A DNA stretch of 64,000 nucleotides from Marinobacterium marinum. Lineage in GTDB: Bacteria > Pseudomonadota > Gammaproteobacteria > Pseudomonadales > Balneatricaceae. Below are positions 52,394 to 63,304 of this stretch, piece by piece. The stretch lies in assembly GCF_013868415.1 (NCBI RefSeq), contig NZ_JACEMT010000052.1, positions 124,001 to 188,000 on the forward strand, written 5' to 3'. How positions within the stretch are numbered: position 1 is the first letter of the stretch; each line of letters begins with the position of its first letter. Below the pieces are notes generated by a model. It saw only the letters and a list, made by a program, of their open reading frames with translations, was not told the DNA's origin and ran no database searches. The position numbers were made by a program, and so were the translations under genes.

Positions 52394-52764
52394 TGAAACC
52401 GCGGATTCACATACCTGACTGTGCCGACAGTGGACGGCGTGCCTACCGACTTCAGGTCGACAATACAACACCGTTGATCGTGCGCCTCGGTGGTGACCCT
52501 GTACGGGTCGACAATTTTTCCACAACCGGCCTGGCTTTCTTTACCGAAACCCAGCTGACACTGCAATACTACCCGGGGCAGCTTAAATTCAGAATCGGAA
52601 CCCGCGTGCATCAGCTGGATTGCACGCTGCAACTGGTACGCAAAAGCGGTGCCCTCTGGTGCGCCAATTTCTCCGGCCTGTCAGTGCGGGAACAGCGCCT
52701 GCTGTCGGAATTCATCAGCTGGTATCAAGCTGAAACCATTCGCAACAAGTATCGCAAGGTATAA
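52393..52764 (+). CDS. Single-domain PilZ protein coupled to motAB
   Basis: A 123-residue protein with the cyclic di-GMP binding features of a PilZ domain: RxxxR at Arg15-Arg19 (GRRAYRL) and [D/N]xSxxG at Asn41-Gly46 (DNFSTTG), 22 residues later. The rest is beta-rich, ending in an amphipathic, basic C-terminal helix. Its ATG overlaps the motB stop, so it is translated with the stator. YcgR-type brakes have an extra N-terminal YcgR domain that is missing here. A motor-control role through cyclic di-GMP is inferred from position and motifs. Confidence 0.82.
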   Translation: MKPRIHIPDCADSGRRAYRLQVDNTTPLIVRLGGDPVRVDNFSTTGLAFFTETQLTLQYYPGQLKFRIGTRVHQLDCTLQLVRKSGALWCANFSGLSVREQRLLSEFISWYQAETIRNKYRKV

Positions 52765-52775
52765 CCCGGTCCAAC

Positions 52776-52803
52776 CTGACCTGCTGCTCCGCCAGCAGGT
52801 CAG
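52776..52803. terminator. Hairpin between the PilZ gene and pdxH
   Basis: A perfect 11-bp inverted repeat (52776-52786 with 52793-52803) with a 6-base loop lies between convergent stop codons. There is no T-run on either side, so termination efficiency is uncertain. Confidence 0.5.
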
Positions 52804-52813
52804 ACAGTAAACC

Positions 52814-53461
52814 TCAAGGCTGCAGGCGCTCCAGCTGCCACTGGCCTTCGACCCGCGTATAGCGAAAGCGGTCATGCAACCGATTTTCCCGTCCCTGCCA
52901 GAACTCGATCTGGTGCGGAATCAGACGGTATCCTCCCCAGGTTTCGGGACAGGGGACCTGCTGCCCCGCATAACGCTGCCCCAGCGTCTGCACACGTTGC
53001 TCCAGCGTCTCGCGGTGATCGACGGCATGGCTCTGCACCGAAGCCGCAGCGCTTAATTGACTGCCGTGCGGTCGCTGATGAAAATAGGTCTCGCCATCCG
53101 CATGGGGCAACTGCTCCACTTGCCCCCTGATGCGCACCTGTCGCTCCAGGCCACGCCAGTAGAACATCAACTCGGCCTTGGGGTTCTGCTGCAGGTGTTG
53201 GCCTTTTTCGCTGCGAAAATCGGTAAACCAGCAAAAACCGTCATGATCGAAGTGTTTCAGCAATACAATGCGGGCTGCGGGCCAACCTGCAGCATCGGCG
53301 GTTGCCAACGTCATGGATGTGGCGTCATCGGGGTGGGCTTCCAGCGCGCCTTGCATCCAGCCATGGAACTGCGCCAGCGGGTCTGCGGCCATATCGCGAC
53401 GGTGCAAGCCTGCCGCAACATATTCACGACGCAAGGCACTGATTTCAGGGGTTTCACTCAT
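52814..53461 (-). CDS. pdxH: Pyridoxamine 5'-phosphate oxidase
   Basis: FMN-dependent last step of pyridoxal phosphate synthesis and salvage. The 215-residue protein has DATSMTLATADAAGWPAARIVLLKHFDHDGF at the start of the FMN site, PKAELMFYWRGLERQVRIRG, and the C-terminal PHQIEFWQGRENRLHDRFRY. Normal length. Monocistronic, convergent with the motAB operon. Confidence 0.97.
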   Translation of the reverse strand: MSETPEISALRREYVAAGLHRRDMAADPLAQFHGWMQGALEAHPDDATSMTLATADAAGWPAARIVLLKHFDHDGFCWFTDFRSEKGQHLQQNPKAELMFYWRGLERQVRIRGQVEQLPHADGETYFHQRPHGSQLSAAASVQSHAVDHRETLEQRVQTLGQRYAGQQVPCPETWGGYRLIPHQIEFWQGRENRLHDRFRYTRVEGQWQLERLQP

Positions 53462-53577
53462 AATGTTCTCCAGTCAGATGACGCGGGCCATTACTATAAA
53501 CCATCGTCCAGGGGTTATACTGCCCCCGATCATGCATGGAGCATTTTCAGCCCTGTCCACACATGGAGCCAAACCCG

Positions 53578-54270
53578 ATGGCCAGTACCCGAACCAGCCG
53601 CACTGTCGTGGCGATCGCCGTACTCTCTCTGCTGCTTGGTGGCTGTAGCGGTAGCGGAAAACCACGCCCGTTCCAACTGAAAAATCTGGCCAAATCCGAA
53701 ATCGACATGGTAGCCGATCTGCATGTCGAAACGGTCAACAAGCTCGCCCGCAAGCTTGCCATCAAACTGTACAAGCGCAACCCTCGCGAGCTGGCCAAGG
53801 TCCCCGGCATGACCCTCGAACACCGCCTGGAATTACTGCTGGGCTCGCCACGTTTGATTACTCACCCCGAGCTTGGCAATCGGTATGCCGAAAAGGCCAT
53901 CCCTCTGGCCTTTGATCCGAACTTTCAGGGTGACCGCGTCTTTGCGCTGATGGTCGGTATCACCGGCATGCTGCATGCGTCCTACAGTTACCGAGACGAA
54001 TTTTTCATGCTCAATGATATGGACCAGCAGAAACTGTACAACTCGGCGCGCAACCTGGAAATCGTCGCCTGGCGCCTGAATACCTACCGCCAGCCCGACG
54101 GTAGCCCCTTTCTGTTGGCCAACAGCCCGGAGAACCTGAGCTTTGAACGCCTGCTCGGCAAACTGATCGCTCACCAGGACATGATGTCGCGTATCGTGTC
54201 GGACGCCACCAACCGCGCCGTCAACACCGTTGTCCACGGCATCGCTTCAACCACCCTGCTGCCGATCTAG
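53578..54270 (+). CDS. Unknown lipoprotein
   Basis: A 230-residue predicted lipoprotein: a short signal (about 1-22) ends in lipobox LGGC with Cys23 as the lipidated residue; Ser24 at +2 favours outer-membrane sorting. The mature part is mostly helical, with a basic segment (about 60-75, KLARKLAIKLYKRNPREL) and a conserved-looking centre (GDRVFALMVGITGMLHASYSYRDEFFMLNDMDQQKLYNSARNLE-type, about 120-165). I do not recognise the family. The ATG at 53578 has GGAG ten bases upstream. It stands alone between divergent pdxH and the convergent kinase gene. Confidence 0.78.
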   Translation: MASTRTSRTVVAIAVLSLLLGGCSGSGKPRPFQLKNLAKSEIDMVADLHVETVNKLARKLAIKLYKRNPRELAKVPGMTLEHRLELLLGSPRLITHPELGNRYAEKAIPLAFDPNFQGDRVFALMVGITGMLHASYSYRDEFFMLNDMDQQKLYNSARNLEIVAWRLNTYRQPDGSPFLLANSPENLSFERLLGKLIAHQDMMSRIVSDATNRAVNTVVHGIASTTLLPI

Positions 54271-54287
54271 CCACCGGCAGCAAACAG

Positions 54288-54304
54288 GAGCCTGCGGCAG
54301 GCTC
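54288..54304. terminator. Short hairpin between convergent genes
   Basis: A perfect 7-bp stem (54288-54294 with 54298-54304) and a 3-base loop lie between the lipoprotein stop and the kinase stop. No T-run follows. Confidence 0.35.
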
Positions 54305-54315
54305 GAGCCGGCACA

Positions 54316-55317
54316 TCAGCAATCGCGCAGAGGCCTGAGTATCCGGATGTCATTGATCTTGTGGTTTTCATTGAGGAACAGAGTAACATCGGCCTGCTTG
54401 GGCATTTGCTCCAGCATGGCCCGCGTCAAGCGTTCGTAATGCTGAATAAAGCGTTGGATCTCGTTTTCATTCATGATCCGCAAATGGTCGGTAGGCTGCT
54501 GAGTGTCGTAGATGTACTGCACACGCTCGGCCAGCTTTTTTTCCTGCAGTGAGCGCCATTCATACACCGCATCCATGCTGGGCACACACAGCATCAGCAA
54601 CAGGTCCAGGCGTGAAAAAAGCTCTCGATAGGGCCCCTTAAGCTGCTCATTGACATAGCGGCGCCAGATCCCGTCCGGGTCTTCGTCTCCTTCCAGCTGG
54701 TTCACGGCTTCATCCAGAGACTCGTCCGGCTGAGCCTGGGCACCAACGCACCAGCCTTCAAAGACAATCAGATCGGCACCGCCGATCCATTCCTGCCAGA
54801 CAAAATCGGGACAACGGTCATCGATCGACTTGTCGAATACCGGTATTTTGGTGATCCGTTCCGGGTCATCGGCGCAGAGGCTGTCGATAATATCGATACC
54901 CAGCTGAACATCATGCGTGCCCGGTACGCCACGAGTCACAAACAGGGGGTGAATCGCCTCGGCCATGGCCTCGCGATCGGCACGGGTCTTGTACAGATCG
55001 TCAATCGAAAAACCGACGACCCGCAAACCGAACCCCTCTCCCAAAATGACTTCCAGCAGATTGAACAACGTCGACTTGCCCGCCCCCTGAGCACCATTGA
55101 TTCCCAGCACCAGAGGCGTTCCCAGCTGCCGCTTGCGTGCCAGTATCCAGGCTGCCAGCGGCACATAAATTTCCTCGAACATCTCCTTCAGACCGATATC
55201 CACTTTCAACGATTCCAGCGTCGCCGCAAAGGCCTGTTCTACAGCCTGAACCGCATGCTGCCGTTCTTCTATCGATAAACAAAGCTGATTACGGGGCCAA
55301 CGGGTCAATATGCTCAT
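54316..55317 (-). CDS. D-glycerate 3-kinase-like P-loop kinase
   Basis: A 333-residue cytoplasmic kinase of the plant/yeast-type glycerate kinase (GLYK/YggC-like) group. Walker A is GINGAQGAGKST (about 72-83); then GFSIDDLYKTRADREAMA, TRGVPGTHDVQLG and VFEGWCVGAQAQ, all typical of that family. Plant GLYK makes 3-phosphoglycerate from D-glycerate; the substrate in bacteria is often untested. A possible extended -10 (TGG then TATAGA on the minus strand, at 55366-55374) lies about 50 bases upstream. Divergent from fumC. gph (38287) removes phosphoglycolate, so a link to C2/C3 salvage is possible. Confidence 0.8.
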   Translation of the reverse strand: MSILTRWPRNQLCLSIEERQHAVQAVEQAFAATLESLKVDIGLKEMFEEIYVPLAAWILARKRQLGTPLVLGINGAQGAGKSTLFNLLEVILGEGFGLRVVGFSIDDLYKTRADREAMAEAIHPLFVTRGVPGTHDVQLGIDIIDSLCADDPERITKIPVFDKSIDDRCPDFVWQEWIGGADLIVFEGWCVGAQAQPDESLDEAVNQLEGDEDPDGIWRRYVNEQLKGPYRELFSRLDLLLMLCVPSMDAVYEWRSLQEKKLAERVQYIYDTQQPTDHLRIMNENEIQRFIQHYERLTRAMLEQMPKQADVTLFLNENHKINDIRILRPLRDC

Positions 55318-55513
55318 GGTATTTCCTGTTTAACTCAGACCAAAACGCTGTGGACGGGCCGTCAGTCTATACCAGTTCCGTCCGGGCAGATAATCGACAA
55401 AAATGTTGCCTTTCAAATACACTCCAGACATTCCCGCTTGAACTTTTATCCGTTCTATGGATCTATTCAAGGGGTAGCCTTCCCCCGATTGTAACCTGTA
55501 CAGGAAGAAAGCA

Positions 55514-56890
55514 ATGAGCCGGAACACACGTACGGAACGCGACAGTCTGGGCCCCGTGGAGGTCCCGGCCGGTGCGCTCTATGGCGCCCAAACTCAGCGC
55601 GCTGTGGATAACTTTCAGATCAGCGATCTGTCGCTGCCGCATCAGTTCATCAAGACCCTCGCCCAGGTCAAGGCGGCCTGCGCCCGCGCCAACGCCGAAC
55701 TGGGGCTGCTGTCAAAAGAACAGGCAGAAGCGATTGTCACCGCTGCCAATCAGGTTGCAACCGGCCGCCACAAGGCGCAATTCCCGGTTGACGTGTTCCA
55801 GACCGGTTCGGGAACCAGCAGCAATATGAACATGAACGAGGTTCTGGCCAGCCTCGTGCAAAAAAGTACCCGCATTCAGCTGCACCCCAACGATCACATC
55901 AACATGAGCCAAAGCTCCAATGATGTCATCCCGACCTGTATCCATGTCAGTGCGCTACAGTTACTGGAAACCCAACTGCTGCCGGCACTGCATCATCTGG
56001 CCGGAGCCCTGATGCGTAAGCGCTCCACCCTGACACATGTCGTCAAGACCGGACGTACCCATTTGATGGACGCCATGCCGATTCGCATGGACCAGGAGAT
56101 GTCCGGCTGGCTGCAGCAGGTACAGGACTGTATCACCCGCCTGGAAAACATACGCCCACGCTTGTCACAAGTGGCACAGGGCGGTACGGCGGTGGGCACC
56201 GGGGTGAATGCACCGGATACCTTTTCACGCCTGTTCTGCCGCCACATGGGGGCTCTGACCGGATTGACCCTGCTGCCTGCCAGCAATCATTTCAGCGCCC
56301 AGGCTGCTCAGGACACTGCGGTTGAGCTTTCGGGCCAACTGAAAACCTGCGCGACCATGCTGATGAAAATCGCCAATGACCTGCGCTGGATGAACTCCGG
56401 CCCCCTCGCCGGCCTCGGGGAAATTGCCCTGCCGGTCCTCCAGCCGGGCTCCTCGATCATGCCCGGCAAGGTAAACCCCGTCATTTCGGAGGCCGTGATG
56501 ATGGCGGCAGCACAGGTCTGCGGCAATGACACCAGCATCACTCTGTGCGCCCAGCATGGCAACTTCCAGCTCAATACCATGCTGCCCCTGATCGGCTATA
56601 ACCTGTTGCAGAGCGAACAACTGATCGCCAATTCAGCCACCAGCCTGGCCGACAAGGCCATCAGCGGTTTTACCGTCAACCGAACGAAGATCGATAAAAC
56701 CCTGGCGCGTAACCCGGTTCTGGTGACCGCGCTGAATTCCGTGCTGGGCTATGACCGCGCCGCCGCACTGGCCAAGCAGGCCTATACGGAAGGACGCCCC
56801 ATTATCGATGTTGTGGTCGAACAGACCGACCTGCCGCGCACGGAGGTCGAACGTTTGCTGAACCCTCGGTTGCTCACTGGCGCCGAATAG
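55514..56890 (+). CDS. fumC: Fumarate hydratase class II
   Basis: Iron-independent fumarase of the TCA cycle, converting fumarate to malate. The 458-residue protein has the superfamily signature GSSIMPGKVNP, QTGSGTSSNMN-like (here FQTGSGTSSNMNMNEV) and KTGRTHLMDAMP with the catalytic His region. Its class does not use Fe-S clusters. In Pseudomonas fumC is iron-regulated, but no Fur box was seen in the 196-base upstream gap. AGGAAG precedes the ATG. Confidence 0.96.
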   Translation: MSRNTRTERDSLGPVEVPAGALYGAQTQRAVDNFQISDLSLPHQFIKTLAQVKAACARANAELGLLSKEQAEAIVTAANQVATGRHKAQFPVDVFQTGSGTSSNMNMNEVLASLVQKSTRIQLHPNDHINMSQSSNDVIPTCIHVSALQLLETQLLPALHHLAGALMRKRSTLTHVVKTGRTHLMDAMPIRMDQEMSGWLQQVQDCITRLENIRPRLSQVAQGGTAVGTGVNAPDTFSRLFCRHMGALTGLTLLPASNHFSAQAAQDTAVELSGQLKTCATMLMKIANDLRWMNSGPLAGLGEIALPVLQPGSSIMPGKVNPVISEAVMMAAAQVCGNDTSITLCAQHGNFQLNTMLPLIGYNLLQSEQLIANSATSLADKAISGFTVNRTKIDKTLARNPVLVTALNSVLGYDRAAALAKQAYTEGRPIIDVVVEQTDLPRTEVERLLNPRLLTGAE

Positions 56891-56965
56891 CCGCCATCCG
56901 CTATACTTTTGCCCCTGAATGTGACCGAAAACCCTGCTTTTTACAGGGGATGACAGGAAAATTGC

Positions 56966-58162
56966 ATGAACAGCGATCTCGACAGACTCCAGCCCTATCC
57001 GTTTGAAAAGCTGGCCGTGCTCAAGGCCGGCGTCCAGCCACCGAGCCATCTTGAGCATATTTCGCTCGGCATCGGCGAACCCAAGCACCCCGCGCCACCG
57101 TTTGTGCTGGAGGTCATGGCCGATAACTTGAGCGCCCTGTCGAACTATCCGACAACCAAAGGCATGCCTGAACTGCGCCAGGCTATTGCCGGCTGGTGTG
57201 AACGCCGTTTCGAACTGGCCGCCGGCAGTGTCGATTCCGAACGCAATGTGCTGCCGGTAAACGGGACACGTGAAGCGATTTTCGCCTTCACCCAGGCCGC
57301 CGTCGAGCGCAAGCCGGATGCGCTGGTGCTGACGCCCAACCCGTTCTATCAGATCTACGAAGGCGCTGCCTACCTGGCCGGAGCCGAGCCCTATTACCTG
57401 AACTGCCTGGCCGACAATGGCTTCATCCCCGACTACGATGCCATTCCGACCGAAGTATGGCAGCGCTGCCAGTTGTTGTTTGTCTGCTCACCCGGCAATC
57501 CGACCGGCGCGGTGCACGATATCGACACACTGAAGCAACTGATCGCGCTGGCTGACGAGCATGACTTCATCATCTGCTCCGACGAATGCTATTCTGAGCT
57601 GTATCCCGACGAACATAACAAGCCGGCAGGACTGCTGCAGGCCTGCGCCGAGCTGGGACGTCAGGACTTTGCGCGTTGCATCGTGTTCCACAGCCTGTCC
57701 AAGCGCTCCAACCTGCCGGGCATGCGCTCGGGCTTTATTGCCGGTGATGCCGCCCTGCTCGAGCCCTTCCTGCTGTACCGCACCTACCACGGCTGCTCAA
57801 TGCCGATTCAGCACCAGCTGGCGTCCATCGCGGCCTGGAATGAAGAAGGCCATGTCCTGGAAAACCGCAGCCAGTACCGCCACAAGTTCGAAGCTGTCCT
57901 GCGCGTGCTGCAGCCGGTGATGGAGGTCAAGCAATCCGATGCCAGCTTCTACCTCTGGGCCAAGACCCCCATCGCCGATGACGAATTTGCCAAGGGCCTG
58001 TTCGAGCAACAGAACCTGACCGTACTGCCCGGACGCTATCTGGCCCGTGAGATCGACGGCGTCAACCCGGGTGAGGGTTATGTGCGTATGGCCCTGGTGG
58101 CAACCGTATCCGAATGTGTCGAAGCCGCCGAGCGCATTCGACACTACATTGAATCTCTGTAA
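56966..58162 (+). CDS. dapC: Succinyldiaminopimelate transaminase DapC
   Basis: PLP-dependent class I/II aminotransferase of the succinylase branch of lysine and meso-diaminopimelate synthesis. The 398-residue protein has the N-terminal ISLGIGEPKHP, SPGNPTGAV, and the PLP lysine in HSLSKRSNLPGMRSGF. Adjacent to dapD and dapE, which act just before and just after it, so DapC is favoured over a general aminotransferase. A TATACT at 56902-56907 may be a -10 but has no clear -35. Confidence 0.94.
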   Translation: MNSDLDRLQPYPFEKLAVLKAGVQPPSHLEHISLGIGEPKHPAPPFVLEVMADNLSALSNYPTTKGMPELRQAIAGWCERRFELAAGSVDSERNVLPVNGTREAIFAFTQAAVERKPDALVLTPNPFYQIYEGAAYLAGAEPYYLNCLADNGFIPDYDAIPTEVWQRCQLLFVCSPGNPTGAVHDIDTLKQLIALADEHDFIICSDECYSELYPDEHNKPAGLLQACAELGRQDFARCIVFHSLSKRSNLPGMRSGFIAGDAALLEPFLLYRTYHGCSMPIQHQLASIAAWNEEGHVLENRSQYRHKFEAVLRVLQPVMEVKQSDASFYLWAKTPIADDEFAKGLFEQQNLTVLPGRYLAREIDGVNPGEGYVRMALVATVSECVEAAERIRHYIESL

Positions 58163-58172
58163 GGAGCTGTTT

Positions 58173-58523
58173 GTGACAACCCTTTACGGCATCAGCAATT
58201 GCGACACCGTACGCAAGGCACGCAAATGGCTGGAAGCCGAATCCATCGCCTTCGACTTCCACGATTTCCGCAAACAGGGCCTGACCGCCGAGCAGGTTGA
58301 CCGCTGGTGTGCTGCTGCCGGACTGGACAAGGTCCTGAACAAGCGCGGTACCACCTGGCGTCAGCTGACAGATGAAATCAAGTCCACCACCGACGAGACT
58401 GCCCTGAAGGCACTGCTGGTCGAACAGCCAACGCTGATCAAGCGCCCGGTGCTGGAAATGGCGGACGGACATATCGAGGTCGGCTTCAAGGCTGAACAGT
58501 ACGCAGCCCTTTGGCAACGCTGA
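58173..58523 (+). CDS. ArsC/Spx family protein (YffB-like)
   Basis: A 116-residue thioredoxin-fold protein of the arsenate reductase-like/Spx group, with Cys10 in GISNCDTVRKARKWL and RPVLEMADGHIEVGFKAEQY near the end. It keeps a single N-terminal cysteine and not a CxxC. E. coli YffB is also found beside dapE; its role is unknown, and true arsenate reduction is unlikely. The GTG start at 58173 has AGGAG six bases upstream. Confidence 0.9.
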   Translation: MTTLYGISNCDTVRKARKWLEAESIAFDFHDFRKQGLTAEQVDRWCAAAGLDKVLNKRGTTWRQLTDEIKSTTDETALKALLVEQPTLIKRPVLEMADGHIEVGFKAEQYAALWQR

Positions 58524-58576
58524 AAACGAACAGTTAAACATTCTATTTTTTGCAATTTTGAACAACGGAGTAAACG

Positions 58577-59608
58577 ATGGCGAATTTCGCATTGGGTCTG
58601 GGAGTGGGTACCAAGTCTTCTGCCGGTGACTGGCTGGAGGTGTACTACAATGCTCCTCTGCTGAACGCGGACGATGCATTGATTGCGGCCCTGACCGAAC
58701 AGATCGGCTATGCCGGTGGCAACCAGACCATCGAACTGAACGCAAGCCAGTTGAAAGCACTGGAAACCGCATTTCTGTCCGTCGGTGCAGAAGAGCAGGC
58801 CGAAGTGGTTGAGATTCTGGAAGGCACCCGGCAGCCGCTGGTGCTCTGCATTCTGGAAACGGACGCCGCACCACAAACCACTGCCGAGGTTTACCTGAAG
58901 CTGTCTCTGCTGTCACACCGCCTGGTCCAGCCGCACGGCATCGATCTGAGCGGCATGTTCCCGCTGCTGCCGAACGTCGCCTGGACCAACGAAGGCGCCG
59001 TAGCACTGGAAGACCTGCCGCGCCGTCAGCTGTCCGCCCGTGCCCAGGGCCGAGTACTGGACGTGCAGTCCGTGGACAAATTCCCGAAAATGGCCAATTA
59101 CGCGGTGCCTGCCGGTATCCGCATCGGTGACGCTTCCCGTATCCGCCTGGGCGCACACGTGGGCGAAGGTACTACCGTGATGCACGAAGGCTTTATCAAC
59201 TTCAATGCCGGCACTCTGGGCGTCAGCATGGTAGAAGGCCGCATTTCTGCCGGCGTCGTCGTTGGCAACGGTTCCGATATCGGTGGTGGCGCTTCCACCA
59301 TGGGCACCCTGTCCGGTGGCAACAACGTGGTAATTTCGGTCGGTGAAAACTGCCTGCTGGGTGCCAACGCCGGCCTGGGCCTGCCACTGGGCGATCGCTG
59401 CACCATCGAAGCGGGTCTGTACGTGACAGGCGGTTCCAAAGTCACCCTGCTGGATGACCAGAATAACGAAGTCGGCATCATCAAGGCCGGAGAGCTGGCC
59501 GGCAAGCCGGACCTGCTGTTCCGCCGCAACTCCCAGAACGGCCGTATCGAGGTCAAGACCAACAAGAGCGCCATCGAGCTGAACGCCGAGCTGCACAAGC
59601 ACAACTAA
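58577..59608 (+). CDS. dapD: Tetrahydrodipicolinate N-succinyltransferase
   Basis: Succinyl-CoA-dependent acylation in the lysine/diaminopimelate pathway. At 343 residues it is the long Pseudomonas-type DapD rather than the 274-residue E. coli type. A left-handed beta-helix region (about 170-290) shows hexapeptide repeats (RIGDASRIRLGAHVGEGT, GRISAGVVVGNGSDIGGGAS, GENCLLGANAGLGLPLGDRC). It has a tidy ribosome site and is closed by a hairpin at 59632-59662. Confidence 0.95.
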   Translation: MANFALGLGVGTKSSAGDWLEVYYNAPLLNADDALIAALTEQIGYAGGNQTIELNASQLKALETAFLSVGAEEQAEVVEILEGTRQPLVLCILETDAAPQTTAEVYLKLSLLSHRLVQPHGIDLSGMFPLLPNVAWTNEGAVALEDLPRRQLSARAQGRVLDVQSVDKFPKMANYAVPAGIRIGDASRIRLGAHVGEGTTVMHEGFINFNAGTLGVSMVEGRISAGVVVGNGSDIGGGASTMGTLSGGNNVVISVGENCLLGANAGLGLPLGDRCTIEAGLYVTGGSKVTLLDDQNNEVGIIKAGELAGKPDLLFRRNSQNGRIEVKTNKSAIELNAELHKHN

Positions 59609-61664
<2,056 letters not shown>

Positions 61665-61674
<10 letters not shown>

Positions 61675-61961
61675 ACGCGATCAAGGCCCGTCTCCGCCAG
61701 CGTGCGCAGGACCCTCGCGGCAACCTGCGCACCTTGCTCAGCGGCGCTTTTCTGTTTTTCAGCGGTCTGGGCGGTATCATGATGGCACAGTACGGCCTTT
61801 CTTCCGGTCTCAAAGCCGAACTTCTCGCTCTTGCCGGCTTGATCCTGATGGTAGCCGGCAGCATACTCGCCCTGTTGGGCTATCTGAGCCTGAGCCTTTT
61901 ACGCATCTGGCACCTTCTGGACAACGACGATGAGCAACGAAACCCGCCACCCCGACATTGA
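61665..61961 (+). CDS. Small membrane protein of unknown function
   Basis: A 98-residue protein with two strong hydrophobic segments (about 24-42 and 50-78) between a basic N-terminus (RVDAIKARLRQRAQDPR) and an acidic, polar C-terminus. The topology would put both ends inside. No family recognised. It overlaps the rlmA stop by ten bases and the next gene by 32, so it is probably co-translated. The ribosome site (GGAA) is weak. Confidence 0.65.
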
Positions 61962-62319
61962 AATTTACATCAAAGGCCGTTCCATGGATCAGATCCTCGC
62001 CTGGCTGCAGGCACGCTGCGAAGGCCTGCAGCCGCAGCACAGCGGCGGCGGAAGCCATGCCTTCAACGCCACTCTGGACGGCACCCGCATACCGGTCATG
62101 ATTCACGAAAAAGCCGTGGGCAAGGCCTGGGTCAGCGTCTGGTTCCGCTCCCAGGCAACGCCCTGGTTACAGGATCTGGACTGCGCCAAAGAAGCGGCTG
62201 CCGCATTGGATACACAGGTACGCTGCATCGTCTCCGGTTGGCAGGACGGCGATGACCCGGACGAGTGGTGGAAAGTTGAAGGGGACGGCGTCGAAAAAAT
62301 CAACTGGCGCACCGAATAG
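61930..62319 (+). CDS. Unknown soluble protein
   Basis: A 129-residue soluble protein with alternating strands and helices: IEIYIKGRSMDQILAWLQARCEG, GTRIPVMIHEKAVGKAWVSVWF and a Trp/Asp-rich end (GDDPDEWWKVEGDGVEKINW). No signal or membrane segment. Not recognised. Overlaps the membrane-protein gene before it by 32 bases and is 10 bases from zntB. Confidence 0.75.
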   Translation: MSNETRHPDIEIYIKGRSMDQILAWLQARCEGLQPQHSGGGSHAFNATLDGTRIPVMIHEKAVGKAWVSVWFRSQATPWLQDLDCAKEAAAALDTQVRCIVSGWQDGDDPDEWWKVEGDGVEKINWRTE

Positions 62320-62329
62320 GAACCTGAGG

Positions 62330-63304
62330 ATGACTTCAGCACCGGAATACCTGCACGCACTGCTGCTGGATGGTCAGGGCAGTGCTCGCCAGATGAACGC
62401 TACAGAGCTGGCGGCCTGGCAACCCGATACCGGTATCCTCTGGCTACACCTGGATTACACTCTCGACTCGACCCGCCATTGGTTGGAGCAGGAGAGCGGC
62501 CTGCCCGAACTGGCCACTGAAGCGCTGCTGGCCGAGAATACCCGCCCCCGCGCAGCAGTGCTGGATGAATACCTGTTGCTCTTCCTGCGTGGCGTCAATA
62601 CCAATCCCGGCGCCAACCCGGAGGACATGGTATCCATCCGTCTCTGCGCCGGCGCTCGTCTGGTCATCTCCACTCGCAAACGCCGACTGGTTTCGGTCAG
62701 CATGCTGCTCGAACGCTTCACACGGGGACAGGGGCCGAGCACCAGCGCCGACCTGATAGTCCAGCTTAGCGGCCTGCTGGTCGAGCGCATGGGCGATACC
62801 GTTGAGGAGCTGGAGGAGCAGCTGTCCGACCTGGAACTGGACCTGCTGACACAACCCGGTAACGAGATACGCCAGTCAGTACGCAATCTGCGCCGCCAGA
62901 CCGTGAGTCTGAGACGCTACTTTGCCCCCCAGCGCGATGCCTTCACCCAGATGCTGGGCGAACGCCTGAGCTGGCTGCCGGTCGATATGAAACTGGAGTT
63001 GCGCGAAGTCAGCGATGCTCTGCTGCGTCATATCGAGGACCTGGACACCATCCGTGAACGAGCCGCCATGGCACAGGAAGAGCTCGCCAGCCAACAGGGT
63101 GAGCAACTCAACCAGCGCATGTATGTCCTGTCGATCATTTCCGCCATATTCCTGCCACTGGGCTTCCTCACCGGCTTGCTGGGCGTGAACGTCGGCGGCA
63201 TACCCGGTGCCGAAAACGAATATGCCTTTCTGCTGTTTCTGGGCAGCCTGGTCGCCCTGGTAGGCGGTTTATTCTGGTTGTTCCGCCGCCGTCATTGGCT
63301 CTGA
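62330..63304 (+). CDS. zntB: ZntB/CorA family divalent-cation transporter
   Basis: A 324-residue pentameric cation transporter: a long N-terminal cytoplasmic funnel with helices (about 1-255), then two C-terminal membrane segments (about 262-284 and 295-317). The pore signature reads GVNVGGIPG, the GxN form of ZntB rather than the GMN of magnesium-type CorA, so Zn2+ or mixed transport is likely. The ATG at 62330 has AGGA upstream; the frame is open from 62252 but that part overlaps the previous gene. Confidence 0.92.
   Translation: MTSAPEYLHALLLDGQGSARQMNATELAAWQPDTGILWLHLDYTLDSTRHWLEQESGLPELATEALLAENTRPRAAVLDEYLLLFLRGVNTNPGANPEDMVSIRLCAGARLVISTRKRRLVSVSMLLERFTRGQGPSTSADLIVQLSGLLVERMGDTVEELEEQLSDLELDLLTQPGNEIRQSVRNLRRQTVSLRRYFAPQRDAFTQMLGERLSWLPVDMKLELREVSDALLRHIEDLDTIRERAAMAQEELASQQGEQLNQRMYVLSIISAIFLPLGFLTGLLGVNVGGIPGAENEYAFLLFLGSLVALVGGLFWLFRRRHWL

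Noticed and set aside
55318-55513. Fur or SoxS site before fumC
   Set aside because: fumC is iron-regulated in Pseudomonas, so I looked; the gap has no stretch near the Fur consensus and no clear SoxS box.
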